Shown: positions 12,159 to 23,100 of the stretch, piece by piece
Position numbering within the stretch: the first letter of the stretch is position 1
Layout of the letters: each line of letters begins with the position of its first letter
NCBI GenBank assembly: GCA_014529385.2
Contig: CM043953.1
Coordinates: 79,038,338 to 79,102,337 of the forward strand
Reading direction: 5' to 3'
From: Adiantum capillus-veneris
Lineage: Eukaryota > Streptophyta > Polypodiopsida > Polypodiales > Pteridaceae
DNA length: 64,000 nt
Program-made: the position numbers and the translations under genes
The notes under the pieces: generated by a model
Seen by the model: only the letters and a program-made list of their open reading frames with translations
The model's database searches: none
Told to the model about the DNA's origin: nothing

Positions 12159-13843
12159 CTCTTACACAATCAAGCATCGACTCTTGCATAATCACTCAAA
12201 AGACATTTATGATTTCAAGTTGGTGCACTCTAAAGTTCTATGTTTTCAATTTATGGTCCAGACTAAAGCAAAGATCATCAAAAAGAGCATATGCAATGTT
12301 CTTGTCAAATTTATAATCTTTTAAATGTTTTTTGCCATTGCAATATGGGGGGAGTAAGGGGATAGCTTCACAAAAGTGATGATCATGTTTCTTGGCCATA
12401 AAACTCCCATTACTTTCATGGAGATTCCCAATGGATGGCAAATGATCATGCAAAGAAAACAAATGGGATTCGCATACGATGGGACTAACTTGAAACTTAT
12501 GTTGAGACAAAACCTTAACTCACAAGAGACTTGTTATTTTCTAAGGTCTTTCTTCGACTATACATTTAAAGGAAATAGGAAATAAGGCATTATAACTCGA
12601 CATTTTTTACTTCTCCAAGTTAAGGATTGAAGTGCAGTTTTACGTAAAATTTACTAATTTTAGAAAAGTAATTTTTTTATTTTTGAGATTTTCATGTAGA
12701 TTGTGTATTTAGAAACTTTTTTCATAGCTTGAACCCATAATTAAGAAGTTTCATGAAATTTTGATATCATATACAAAAGTTATGTTTCATTTACTAGAAT
12801 CCTGATGTGAGCCATTTTTGTGGCTTCAGCCAGTTTTGTGGCTCATTACAAGTCTAGTGTTAAAACTATCTTTAATGAAGGTATTACAACCTATAGGTAG
12901 CATCATCTTCCTTCGTGCCCCAATCAGCCCTCTAGAGCACCCAAAATGCCATTTATACCGAAGCCAATTGTCCAACCCCAGTCTTTTGACTACCCCTACT
13001 AATTTTTCATAATCTTCCCAATTAGTGGGAACGACTAAAAGACCTTCGAGCAAGAGGAAGAAACCCAACCCAAGCACAAAATCCCCCTACAACTCATTTT
13101 CATGGACCAATTTTCAAGCCACCTAGATCAACAATAGTAAACTTTATGTCAGTAAAGGATGACATCCTAAAGACCAGAATTAACCGTTCCCATTCTCAAG
13201 ACTAAGAGAGAGTATGAGGATGGAGCTAGATAAAATTCTAGACACGAAGGAGCGAAAGTTGCTACACAAAATGATTTAGGAGTTATTGGGTGGGTGGAAA
13301 GGCTATCCCATCGAAGATGCTTCCTAAGAGGACTACGAACATCTTATTACTCAGTTTCCTTACCTTTTGTAATGTGCTTTCTCCTTTTGTGATCATATTA
13401 ATCTTCCCTAGCTAATGAAATTGATGAATACAACCTCTGTCTTGTTATCTTTTGTGTCACTCAAGTAATGCAAACTTTTGTAATACGAATGTTATTGGTA
13501 AATAATAGCAAGATTAGTGATATCCTTTACTCACGTTGATGTATGAAATTGCAAAATAAATATATAAATAAAGTTCGTACATTTGTATTTCTCTCAAGGA
13601 CTTCTATAAAATATCAGACATAGGAAGTTAAGAACAAATTTAATTGTGTTCGTCAAGAAAAATTAGAGAAAAAAAGGATTGAAGACAAGAACCAAGATCT
13701 TAATATATAATGAACTTGTTAAGATAGAATAAAGGTAGTCTTTTTTTACAAGTCAATAAGCCCATCCATCACATGATCACAAAACCAATCATCACAAGCA
13801 AGACACATATAAGGCATTTCATCCATCAGAAGAAGTCGCTATG
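12159..13843. other. Non-coding DNA right of copia-2
   Basis: No coding sequence could be identified. A 90-codon minus-strand frame (12238-12510) and an 83-codon minus-strand frame (12826-13077) have no motif I recognise. Confidence 0.45.
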
Positions 13844-14147
13844 AAATTGTTGCACTGTTCTCTCTAATATGAGGTGAGAAGTTAGAGAGCCCTCTAAGAG
13901 GTAAACCAAAGTGAGGGTAAAGATACATCTTTCAATGAGGAAAGAACTGTGAGGAAAAAAGACTCGTTCAAAAAAACCCCCAATGCATTGACCCCAAATT
14001 GTTGCACTGATCTCTCTAATATGAGGTGAGAAGTTAGAGGGCCCTCTAAGAGGTAAACCAAAGTGAGGGTAAAGATATATCTTTCGATGAGGAAGGAACT
14101 GTGAAAGAAAAAAGACTCGTTCAAAAAACCTCCAATGCATTGACCTC
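13844..14147. repeat. Tandem duplication, 152-bp unit
   Basis: AAATTGTTGCACTG starts at 13844 and again at 13996. The two units are nearly identical, through the GGTAAACCAAAGTGAGGG and CAATGCATTGACC blocks. There are two copies only. Confidence 0.92.
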
Positions 14148-14683
14148 ATCACGTAGTAATATTAAGGACTTACACCCATAGCTTCAATAATCATAGCCAA
14201 GAAAATATTAATGCAAAAGTGTTGCTGAACCCAAAGTTTCTCCCTTGTTATGCCTCAAAACGTCCACCATTTGGTTTGTGCTACTAAATTTCACAAGTGA
14301 GGGAAGAGGAGGCGCTCATATTGCTCCAAAAAATCTCTCCTTATAGATTCACTTACTTGTTAAAGATGAGGAGTGACCAGAGATTAAATCAGTTGCAGTC
14401 ACTCATGGTCCATAAATTAACAAAATGAGAAAAGCAACAAAGTAAAGTATTAAAAGAGATAATCCTAAGAAGCTCTTGGCAGGAAGATGAAAAGAAGAGA
14501 GAGAGATCAAGGTAAGAATACTATAAGAAAGAAGGAGACATTGCACCTTATATAGATGAGCCATCTAGCAAAAAAAGAATAAGCATAACATAGAAGTTAA
14601 AGATGTAACTTTTGGATGAAGATTTACCACCTTTCTTATTTGTTTTGAGCTTAGTACAACTCTTTCTTTTTGTTGGGGAGTTT
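14148..14683. other. Non-coding DNA
   Basis: No gene, RNA or element boundary was recognised in this stretch. Confidence 0.45.
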
Positions 14684-15213
14684 CTAAGGTCCTTCTCCTA
14701 GACATTAGTCTTGATCGATGCATCTAAACCATCAACTCAAGAAAAAAAAATGTCCAGGTAAATTTGGGCTAAATCCAAGCACCTCCTCACAAGACGCTTT
14801 AGGTTTACACCATGGAAAAAAGGGCATATCAAATGCATGGAAAATTACCTTTTTCATTTCAAGAAAATTAGCATAAAGAAAAAGATAAGATAAGGACAAA
14901 GAAAAAGAAAAGATAAGGAAAAAAGAAAAGAAAAAGAGAAAAAATAGAAGAAAGAAGATAAGGATAAGACGAGTAAGTAGCTTGTTGAAGAAGTTTTGGA
15001 AAGCAAGATAAGTAGAAAGAACTTATCAATAAAGAAGATAAACTATCAAGATAAGTGAAGGCACTTATCTAAAATGTGCTTAAAAAGAGGGCTTTTCTTA
15101 TAATTTTACACTTCTCTCCTTCATTTCTCAAGGAGAAAACTTGAGAGTAAGCTTGAGAAAGTCATAAGTAAGCCTCTTCCACACACACACACACCCTCTC
15201 CAAGAGAACCCAT
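14684..15213. repeat. Dispersed repeat R1, copy 2
   Basis: It matches 5270-5845 in the same orientation: TAAATTTGGGCTAAATCCAA, TAGCTTGTTGAAGAAGTTTT and AACTATCAAGATAAGTGAAG blocks, with indels in the purine-rich centre. The copia-3 LTR is inserted in it at 15214, immediately after CCAAGAGAACCCAT. Confidence 0.82.
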
Positions 15214-15222
15214 TGTTGAGAT

Positions 15223-15275
<53 letters not shown>

Positions 15276-15376
15276 ACAACCATGTACGCTCCCAAAGACT
15301 GATTCATATTGAGGACAAGATACAAATATATAGGTGAGACCAAGTTGAGTAGAGTTAGTCATAAATAGCTCCAACA
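15214..15376 (-). repeat. copia-3 3' LTR with GA expansion
   Basis: 163 bp, TGTTGAGATG to GCTCCAACA, with terminal TG/CA. A pure GA tract at about 15225-15271 replaces the short GA-rich stretch of the copia-1 LTR. The adjoining GGGGG-containing purine stretch (complement of 15377-15385) is the polypurine tract. Confidence 0.85.
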
Positions 15377-15625
15377 CCCCCACTCAAACAAAGGTCTCTA
15401 GCTTTGGATGAAAAAACCCTTGGAGAGTTCAAGGAAAACAGTCAAGCCCATATACAATGTGAAAATATGAACCAGCGATGATGATGTAAAAGTGAATTGT
15501 GTATCTAATGTACAAGTATACAAGTGACTTAGAAATCACAATGTGCAAATGTGGAGTGTGCATAGTGCATGGTACCTATAGGATTACAATGTCATATGTA
15601 CAAAGCTATTACAATAGCAAAGAAT

Positions 15626-16125
15626 CTAATCTAGAAAGAGTGAGGCTGAAGCAACTCCAAGCTCCGAGCGCAAGAGGATGAAACGTGACTCATTGAGGCC
15701 TTTGGTCAGAACGTCTACAATCGTCTGGTCACTTGGACAGTGTTCAACCATAATGGTTCCTTTGCGTACTTCATACCTGATATAATGATAATGGACATCA
15801 ATGTGCTTTGACTTATTATGTTGAACATAGTCTTTTGCAAGACTAATAGCACTTTGGTTGTCACACCGCAAGGGTGCTCTAGAAAGAGGAGAGTGACCGA
15901 TATCAACCAGTATTTGTCGAAGCTAGATCAGCTCACGAGTTGCAAGTGATGCCGCAACATATTCTGACTTAGTTGTAGAAACTGCAACACATCGTTGTTT
16001 CTTGCTAGTCCAAGAAACAAGACAACCATTTATAAAGAAGAAATTTCCACTAGTAGATCACATAGATAAATTTGAGCTTGCCCAGTCTGCATTTGTGTAA
16101 CCCAAAAGAGAAAGAGATTGCATAG
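15626..16125 (-). pseudogene. copia-3 RNase H (broken)
   Basis: Reading the minus strand gives GYTNADWA, SGNFFFINGCLVSWTSKKQ, VAVSTTKSEYVA, then an 81-codon open piece (15626-15871) with RCDNQSAISLAKD, KHIDVHYHYIR, CPSDQTIVDVLTKGL and a normal terminal stop. The upstream half contains stops. These are the classic copia RNase H blocks. Confidence 0.85.
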
Positions 16126-17420
16126 AATCCAACGTGAGAAATATACACAAATGCAACAAAGTTTTAAAAAAATTGCCCAAGAAGGTAAAATTACCCAAAA
16201 ATACCCGAAAAATTCTAAAAATAACCAGAAACTTAGCAAGAGTTCATTGTTTCAAAAATTTCGTTCTAGATCGGTTGTTCACATCAGATTTTTATAATTT
16301 CATCAATTTTTGATAAAAATTAAAAAAAATTTAAGCACTAAATTAGCACAAAAATGCTAAAAATGTCAAAAAATAACAAAATAATTACCAAAAATTAGCC
16401 GAATTCTTTACGAAAAATATGTACCTTGTTCTACTTGATTTCCAGCACTTGGAACATTAAGATTACAATCCCAATCAATTTCCAATGCATTTGACAATCA
16501 AATCGATGTAAAATTAACCTTTTTGGCCCAATTTTGACCCAAAAATTAGAAAACTTAATGATGGGATTAGGCAAATTTTTGCACATACACTTGATTATTG
16601 TGCTTTGGACTTCGCAATTCAATCAATTGCACACCAATTTGCAACCAATTACTATGTGTACAAAAACTAACAAAATTAAGCATAAATCCGATAATTAGTG
16701 CACACACACAATTTCTATCGCAATTTCGACGGCATAACGGCGTAATTTTTGCAATCAAAAAATGTGAACCATCATTGTCATAACATCATCAAACAAATCA
16801 TTGCCTTTCACAATTCTAATTGGCATCAATTAAGCCATAATTAGCACTCGAAAGTGCGCACTTTGTCTACACATGTATATTCTAATTGCACTTAAATTTA
16901 CACTAATTTTTTGTGTAATCGAACCTGCAAATCAAATCGAAAATTGCGTGGATTAGTGCACTCACAATTTCATGAGCAACACGTCAATTTCCAACTCCAA
17001 TTGACGCCTACACACATGTGTGTGTACTACCAACCGCTTAACGATATTTCACCTATAATCAATTGAGCACAAAATCTCATGTGTAGCATCTTTTTCAATG
17101 AAATTAAACACACAAGAATCATAATCACAACTCTAATCAAAGAATTAGCTATGTGTAGCACAAAAACCACATGTGATTAGAGAGTAATTAAAGAGCCTAA
17201 TTAGGGACAAATCACTCAATGTTAGTAAAAAATTTTACAATTTCATATCAAAAGAGTGATGACTCAACCTCTAATTAGGCATACACACATGTAAAGCACT
17301 TGAATTAGTAGCGGATTAGTCACAAATTAGTGATCAATTAGTGAGAAATTGAGGGTTTTCTACCTAAATCTACTCCTAAACACTCGATTATAATAAAAAA
17401 TTCTCCTCTAGCTTAGGCTA
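16126..17420. other. AT-rich non-coding DNA, possible LTR-element interior
   Basis: No coding sequence was seen. It lies on the inner side of the primer-site-like sequence at 17421-17441 and may be the remains of a minus-strand LTR element that has lost its genes. Confidence 0.35.
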
Positions 17421-17441
17421 CCGTCCCTGGCAATAGCGCCA
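17421..17441 (-). other. Primer-binding-site-like sequence (tRNA-Asp type)
   Basis: The minus strand reads TGGCGCTATTGCCAGGGACG, close to the TGGCGCC...GCCGGGGA primer sites common in plant gypsy elements. If so, an LTR begins at about 17442 and the interior extends left. No matching second LTR was found. Confidence 0.4.
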
Positions 17442-18239
17442 AATATTAACTCCCTCGTAGCATAACTCCAAAGAATCAACAAAATTATCAATCCAAGGAT
17501 GGTAGCGACCCAGCTAGAGCATGGAAACATCACACATGGGTGACACTGTGAGAGAAATGAGATAGAATCGAGTGAAGAAATCACATGAGATTATCTACAA
17601 TAGGAAGAAGAGAGAACTAATGAAGGGGATTATTGTATGCACACACGCTAACCTTTATGCTAATCAAGGTTGCTAATCGTTGCATTCTCTACTAATCCTC
17701 GTGGTCACATCCTAATCACAAGCTCACCCAAGCTCATGGAGTTATGATTAGAGAAATGCATGCACAAATCCTTAATCTACACACTAATCTAATCATGCAC
17801 ACACTACTAGAATCAAACATACAATAGGCAATCAAGAATTAGAGAGCGATTAGTTCTTAATCTACACCATCAAAACACTAATACACAACTTAATGAAAAG
17901 CAAGAGAAAGACCAAAAGAGCTCATCTTCATTGCATGCATACAATCGGTCCGTGAGGAAAGTACATGCGGCTCCATGCTACCACCTCCATAGCCTTCTCC
18001 TTCTTCTTCTTCTCTACTCTAGGTTTCTCTCAAAATGATATCTCCCCTTTTCATATGAGCTACATTCACTTATATACCTAAGGTTTTAAAAGTTATTGCC
18101 GGCCACCCAAAGTACATGAAGTGAATAAACAGATACAACTTGGAACTCAATGTGAGCCCATGAATATATACATAGCAAACGGAAAAATAATGTCCATGAG
18201 AAGGTGAAAATGACTGCTGACGTTAGATGCATCCAACAG
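17442..18239. other. Upstream region of gene 1, possible LTR relic
   Basis: Non-coding. It may contain the LTR implied by the primer site at 17421-17441, and then the promoter side of gene 1. I could not place a transcription start. Confidence 0.35.
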
Positions 18240-18400
18240 CAGAGCAGTGGCTTCTTCGTCTTCTTCTCTCTCTCATCTCGATGCCACTATCTCTACCTAG
18301 GTTCTGGAGGTCGCTAAGCAGCATGTGCAACAAAAGCTGCTTCTTCTTCTTCTCATCTTTCTCTCGATGCCGCTATCTCTGCCTAGGCAAGACAAGCTTG
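18240..18400. repeat. Imperfect tandem duplication, 86-bp period
   Basis: CGATGCCACTATCTCTACCT at 18279 recurs as CGATGCCGCTATCTCTGCCT at 18365, each preceded by a CTTCTTC-rich stretch. It lies 290-450 bp upstream of the gene 1 start codon. Confidence 0.7.
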
Positions 18401-18546
18401 TGTGCCGGTAGAGCTACAGAAAGAGGAGGGGGAAAGAGGGGAGCGCAACGGCGGAACGGAGGAAGGGAAAGCGGGGGGAGGCAAGTTGGGAAAAGGCCAT
18501 AGGTGCATAGTTATGTCTTCTTTTTGTTTTTTTGTTTTGGAGGGGT

Positions 18547-18563
18547 GGGGGGGGGGGGGGGGG
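18547..18563. repeat. G17 homopolymer run
   Basis: An uninterrupted G tract upstream of gene 1, followed by TTTCGAACC. Confidence 0.8.
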
Positions 18564-18687
18564 TTTCGAACCTATTGATTTTTCTTTTAAGACGAGCGAA
18601 AAAATTGCACCAGACAGCCAACCAAGGTCGAAATAACTTGAGGCTGGTTAATAGTGAGCACTGAGAGCTGCACATGTGACCAATCCC

Positions 18688-18862
18688 ATGCCTTTAGCGG
18701 GCATGGTGGTGAAGACGCTGCCTCACCAGGATCGTTTCTGGCGGCTGCCATGGCACTGCAAGCATCCCAGGAAAGCTACGTTTATCCGAGCGTTCTCCAA
18801 GCACTCGTTCGTCAAGCCCCTCACCACCATCTACCCGCTCGCTCCCTGTCGTTTCTGTCGAG
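18688..18862 (+). CDS. Gene 1 exon 1
   Basis: Codes the first 58 residues and one base, ending in the first CxxC (CRFC). The exon ends CGAG followed by GCAATC, a GC-type donor that fits the AG|GCAAGT consensus. The alternative GT after the CT repeat would insert a Leu-Ser run into the zinc motif. Confidence 0.8.
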
Positions 18863-18911
<49 letters not shown>

Positions 18912-19052
18912 TGTGGGTTGTCACCTCCTAATTGTAAAGTTTTTCTGCTTAGGTGAAGGTACTCTCACATGTGAAGACTGTGGTGGAAAGGGACTTCTTG
19001 GCAAAGGAGGCTATCATGCCAAGAATCGAGTGGATATTCCTCGTATTGTGGG

Positions 19053-19097
<45 letters not shown>

Positions 19098-20120
19098 TGT
19101 TTGCCTCCGCACTATTTGGCACGGGGGTTCAAATGGGATCAATGCTGAGGGTCATCCGAGTTGTCTGATGTGTTTTTGTAAATTCGGGTTCGCACCTTGA
19201 GCCTCGAACCCACGACCTTCCCGTACAGTGCATGTGCTCTAACCACCACGCCCGCATGCGGTCATTGAAGTATGTGGCATTTCAATGCCACATATGTAAA
19301 TGCAGGCCGCGTAATCTTGTAAATTCGGGCCGCTTGATCGCACAGCCTACAATGCGCGCGCCTCACCATTCTCACCTCAACCCTTGATCCATTTGAAGGT
19401 GCCCGTGCCATATAGTGCTGAGGGGATGCTTACTTGAGGGAATGTGTTGTCCTTTGTTCGGTAAAATTGTACCTCAACTTAGCCTTGATCCGGTTGGAAA
19501 TTGAAAATGGCCCATTGAGACAATACAAATTATATGCATAATCTCTTGTCATGTATGTTCGACGAAAAGGTTTTTCCCGAACATTGGTGTTGTCGAATCA
19601 TGTTTTTAATTTCGTCAAGGTCGGGAATCGGGGGGCAGTCTGCGCCCTCCCATCTAGTGCACATTCCTCTGCGGAATGCGGTGTTGCAACGCTTGGATGC
19701 ATGCCACATTAGCAAGTGGAATTTGCCCAGCCTATAGACAATGAGGGAGCTCCAACTCAGCACGTGGAATGTCTTGAGCTGTTGCCACATCAGCACCTGG
19801 AATCTCAGACTATCTCGCATGGAATCTCAAACTGTATGCACACTCCCAACCAATCCCATGTGCCCTTATTTGCTCTCAATGCGCTCAGGGTTCACTGCAA
19901 GCCCCTCCTCCCAACTCTAGACGGCCAGGAAAGTGAGCTTTGGCATCTCAAGTGAACCGCCCAATGTAAAGCCAATATTTATTTTGGCTTTTAGGTATAT
20001 ATTTTACTTATTTGTCAAAGTTTGAATAGTGCAATTTATTGAGGTTGGTATATATGCAACCCCTTGCCTCCATTGTATTACTCATTCAGTTATTCATTGC
20101 CAAGGTTGATTGGTTCGAGA

Positions 20121-20163
<43 letters not shown>

Positions 20164-23100
20164 TCCTTGGTCTATGTGCTTCCGCATCATTGACTTTTGA
20201 CATGGTATCAGAGCCCTTGCTGGAGCTTTGTGCTTGAAGAGTTGTGGAGGAGGATCTGCATTGTTGAGAAGAAGAACCTCGTCGCTGGCGGCTTACCCCA
20301 CCCCCAACCCCTCTGCCTTTGCCCATCGTTACCCTAGTCCCTGCTGCCAGCATTCACAGCCATTGTGATCTCCTTGGCGGCACCGTCTTGCTCTCCCACT
20401 CTGAGCATCTCATAATGTTGTCTGGTAGCGCTAGGCGACAGCCCCTTGACGACGACGTGAGGCCTCTTGGCGATGCTAGTAGCAACCCTCTCTAGCCTTT
20501 GCGTTTTGAAATGCTGACTACGATGACGACCATCTCCCCGACCCTTGCGTTTTGAAACGTTGTTTTTGCAGCGGGTTTGCGAGCGTCGTTTGGGCAGGAA
20601 AGTCAACACTCACAGCCGACCATTTAGGTGTTGGGAGTCATCTCCTTGTGCAAAGTTATCGACATTAGGTTGTTTTGATTGGTTTGGGGAAGTGTGAACA
20701 AAGGCTAGCAGAGGACGACGAAAACTTTTGAAGAAGTTTCTTGGTGTGGCGACTTTGTTGTGATGAGTCGGGATAAGTGCATCTTGGAGCTCAAGAGAGT
20801 TATAGCGGATTTTGCGGCGCACTTGGGGACCCAAGGCCAACTTCATTTTGTGCCCGAATGGGGGAGGCTCGACTTGGAATTACGCCCAACAGAATGGGGC
20901 CACAAACGGAGACAGTTCTAGCGACACCCGGACAAGATGTTGCCATTATACCTGTCATTGGCAAACTTCGTTTGCATTGTCAGGGGTATTTAGGGCATGA
21001 GGACTTTTACATCATGCCTTTGGAAGGGTGTGACGTCCTTCTAGGAATCCCTTGGTACCACAAGAACAACGCCGTGGTTGACTATCGGCTAAGAAAGCGA
21101 CTTTGACGAATGAGAAGGGCAAGAAGATTGTGCTTGATGTAAAATTAAAGGGGGGGTCCGTCCCTATTGTATCGGCTCCGGCCATTTCGAAATTAACGAA
21201 ATCCAGTCTTTTCGTTTACTTAATCTACTTGAAAGAATTGAATCATAAACAAAGAACGAATATGTCTGAATTGGACAAAGAACAACAAGAATTTCTGCAC
21301 ACAGAGGTTGATTGCTTCTCTGAAGGCCTACCAGGCAAGTTACCTCCACCTCATCCTGAGACTATACAATTGATTGATTCCTGAAAGTACATCAGCGAAC
21401 CGATCACCTTATCTAGTTAGTCGAGCCAAGAATGAAGAAAATAATGAACCAAGTAAAAGAACTCCTAGCAAAGGGTCTCATCCAACCTAGCACATGTCAC
21501 AAGACCGGGCACCACGTGCCAATAGAAAAGAACAAATTGAACAGACTTTTAGCACTTCAATAACAACTGAACTGAGAGACAGAAAGACGACACGCGGCAC
21601 GGAACGGCGAAATTCCACCCCAGAGAGTATTGGCCCCAAACCTTGGCGCCCCTTTCAGTATTTCTTTATATTGCATCAACAAAGTACAAGCCGGTACCGA
21701 AGACTCTGCACCTTCTCTATGAAGCACCCCGAGAATGAGCCCATGGCCTCTTATTTAAAGGCCCTAGGCCCCAAAAGCAGTTTACATGAAAAGCCTTCAA
21801 ACTCAAAAGCTTCTGGTCCAAAAGCAATGCCAAAAAGCTGCCAGTGTAAGTCATTGAATTCCGTACAGTCTGCCACGTGAGCAGTCAGTGCAAAATGCGG
21901 AAATCCGTACAGTCTGCCATGTCATCAGCTAACGGAAAATCCAGAGCGTTCGTACAACTGCCACGTCATCAATCCACGCGTGTGTATTTGGGTCTTGCTT
22001 TATTTTAATGTCTTTATGTCACTTGGGCCCCATCGAACAGGGTCCACATAAGTTGATAGGACTTCTTCTGTTGTTGCTTGCTCTTCTTAGGGTTTAGGCC
22101 CCTCGGCCGTGATCTGAAGGTTGGGTGTGTTCTTCAGTGACATGACATGTCAGCAGTTTGTGACATCCCCCCTTCTTGAAAGAAAGTAATCGTCCGCGAT
22201 TACAGCATATCTGCAAAACAACTGAAGTTAGCTCAAAAGTTTCCGAGGGTCATTTCGAGGGACAATCAGTTTGCTCTTTTTGTTAAGGAGTTGGCTTCTT
22301 CTTTCGGCTCTTTTGATCAAGGAGTTGGCTTCTCGTTTCGTCCAGATTAGAACTCTTGATATTCCAATGTAGTAAAATTAGCCATCACACCCATACCGCA
22401 GTGATCTTCCACGGGTGTCTTGATGCATCAAAATTACATACCCAAGCAATCTCATCCAATTAAGAATATACAGTGGTTGGTACATCACAATGCAACACAA
22501 ATGCTCACATATGCATGTTACAAGACATAGAAACAGAAAGTCGTTGATGAACACTCCTCCCGCATAACCTAACAAGGTCCGGGCCGGGAGATATTCAACG
22601 ACTCCCTCATCACTCCTCCCGCATAACCTAAAAAGGTCCGAGCTGGGAGATATAGAGGTCTTTTACAACCAAACACCCCCCCATACCACAGCCTGTGTAG
22701 TTTGGAGGTGCTGAGAGTAACCACTGCTCAGACTTCTTAATACTCCTTCCACATAACCATCCAGGTCCGGGCCGGGAGTGACAACAACATTATTTTTCAA
22801 GCATACAATCAAACGCTCCCCAGACATTGACCTGTGTCGTTCGGAGGTTTTCTAGCATACAACGGAACGCTCCCCAGACATCATCAGCATGCGTCGTTCC
22901 GAGGTTTTTAAACATACAACGAAACGCTCCCCAGGCATCGGCCCGTGTCGTTCCGAGGTTCAAACAATACCAAAACAGTATTTCTCACTTCTCCAACCGG
23001 GAGTAAAATCACCAATCATTGAAACCAATATTAAAACCAGAGTCAAACATTTCAAATCGGCACCAAAACAGGTTCAAAACAAATACCATTCATTTCAAAC

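Larger units (their letters stand above)
15214..16125 (-). mobile_element. copia-3: 3' end of a Ty1/copia element
   Basis: On the minus strand this is an RNase H end, a polypurine tract and a 3' LTR. The rest of the element is absent: homology stops near 16125. The LTR belongs to the copia-1 family. It has inserted into repeat R1. Confidence 0.8.
20013..21494 (+). mobile_element. gypsy-1: 5' part of a Ty3/gypsy element
   Basis: A short LTR candidate, a perfect Met primer site, a gag-region relic, then protease and the start of RT. It is cut at 21494 by the LTR element that follows. Protease and pre-RT blocks closely resemble gypsy-3 (39360-39900), so they are one clade. Confidence 0.7.

Noticed and set aside
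12238-12510. 90-codon minus-strand frame as a host gene
   Set aside because: No motif recognised and the surrounding sequence is non-coding.
15225-15271. CRISPR-like or satellite array
   Set aside because: Simple GA dinucleotide repeat inside an LTR; no spacers.
18560-18580. Pol III B box on the minus strand (GGTTCGAAACC)
   Set aside because: No A box at the right distance, and it abuts a poly-G run; a single short match is weak evidence.
18654-18956. Alternative 100-codon frame overlapping exon 1 with a long Leu-Ser run
   Set aside because: The Leu-Ser run is translated CT microsatellite, and the CxxC protein lies in the other frame with matching splice sites.
20090-20609. Minus-strand Arg/Glu-rich frames near the gypsy-1 LTR
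   Set aside because: Partly translation of a CT tract on the opposite strand; the primer site shows the element reads the plus strand.
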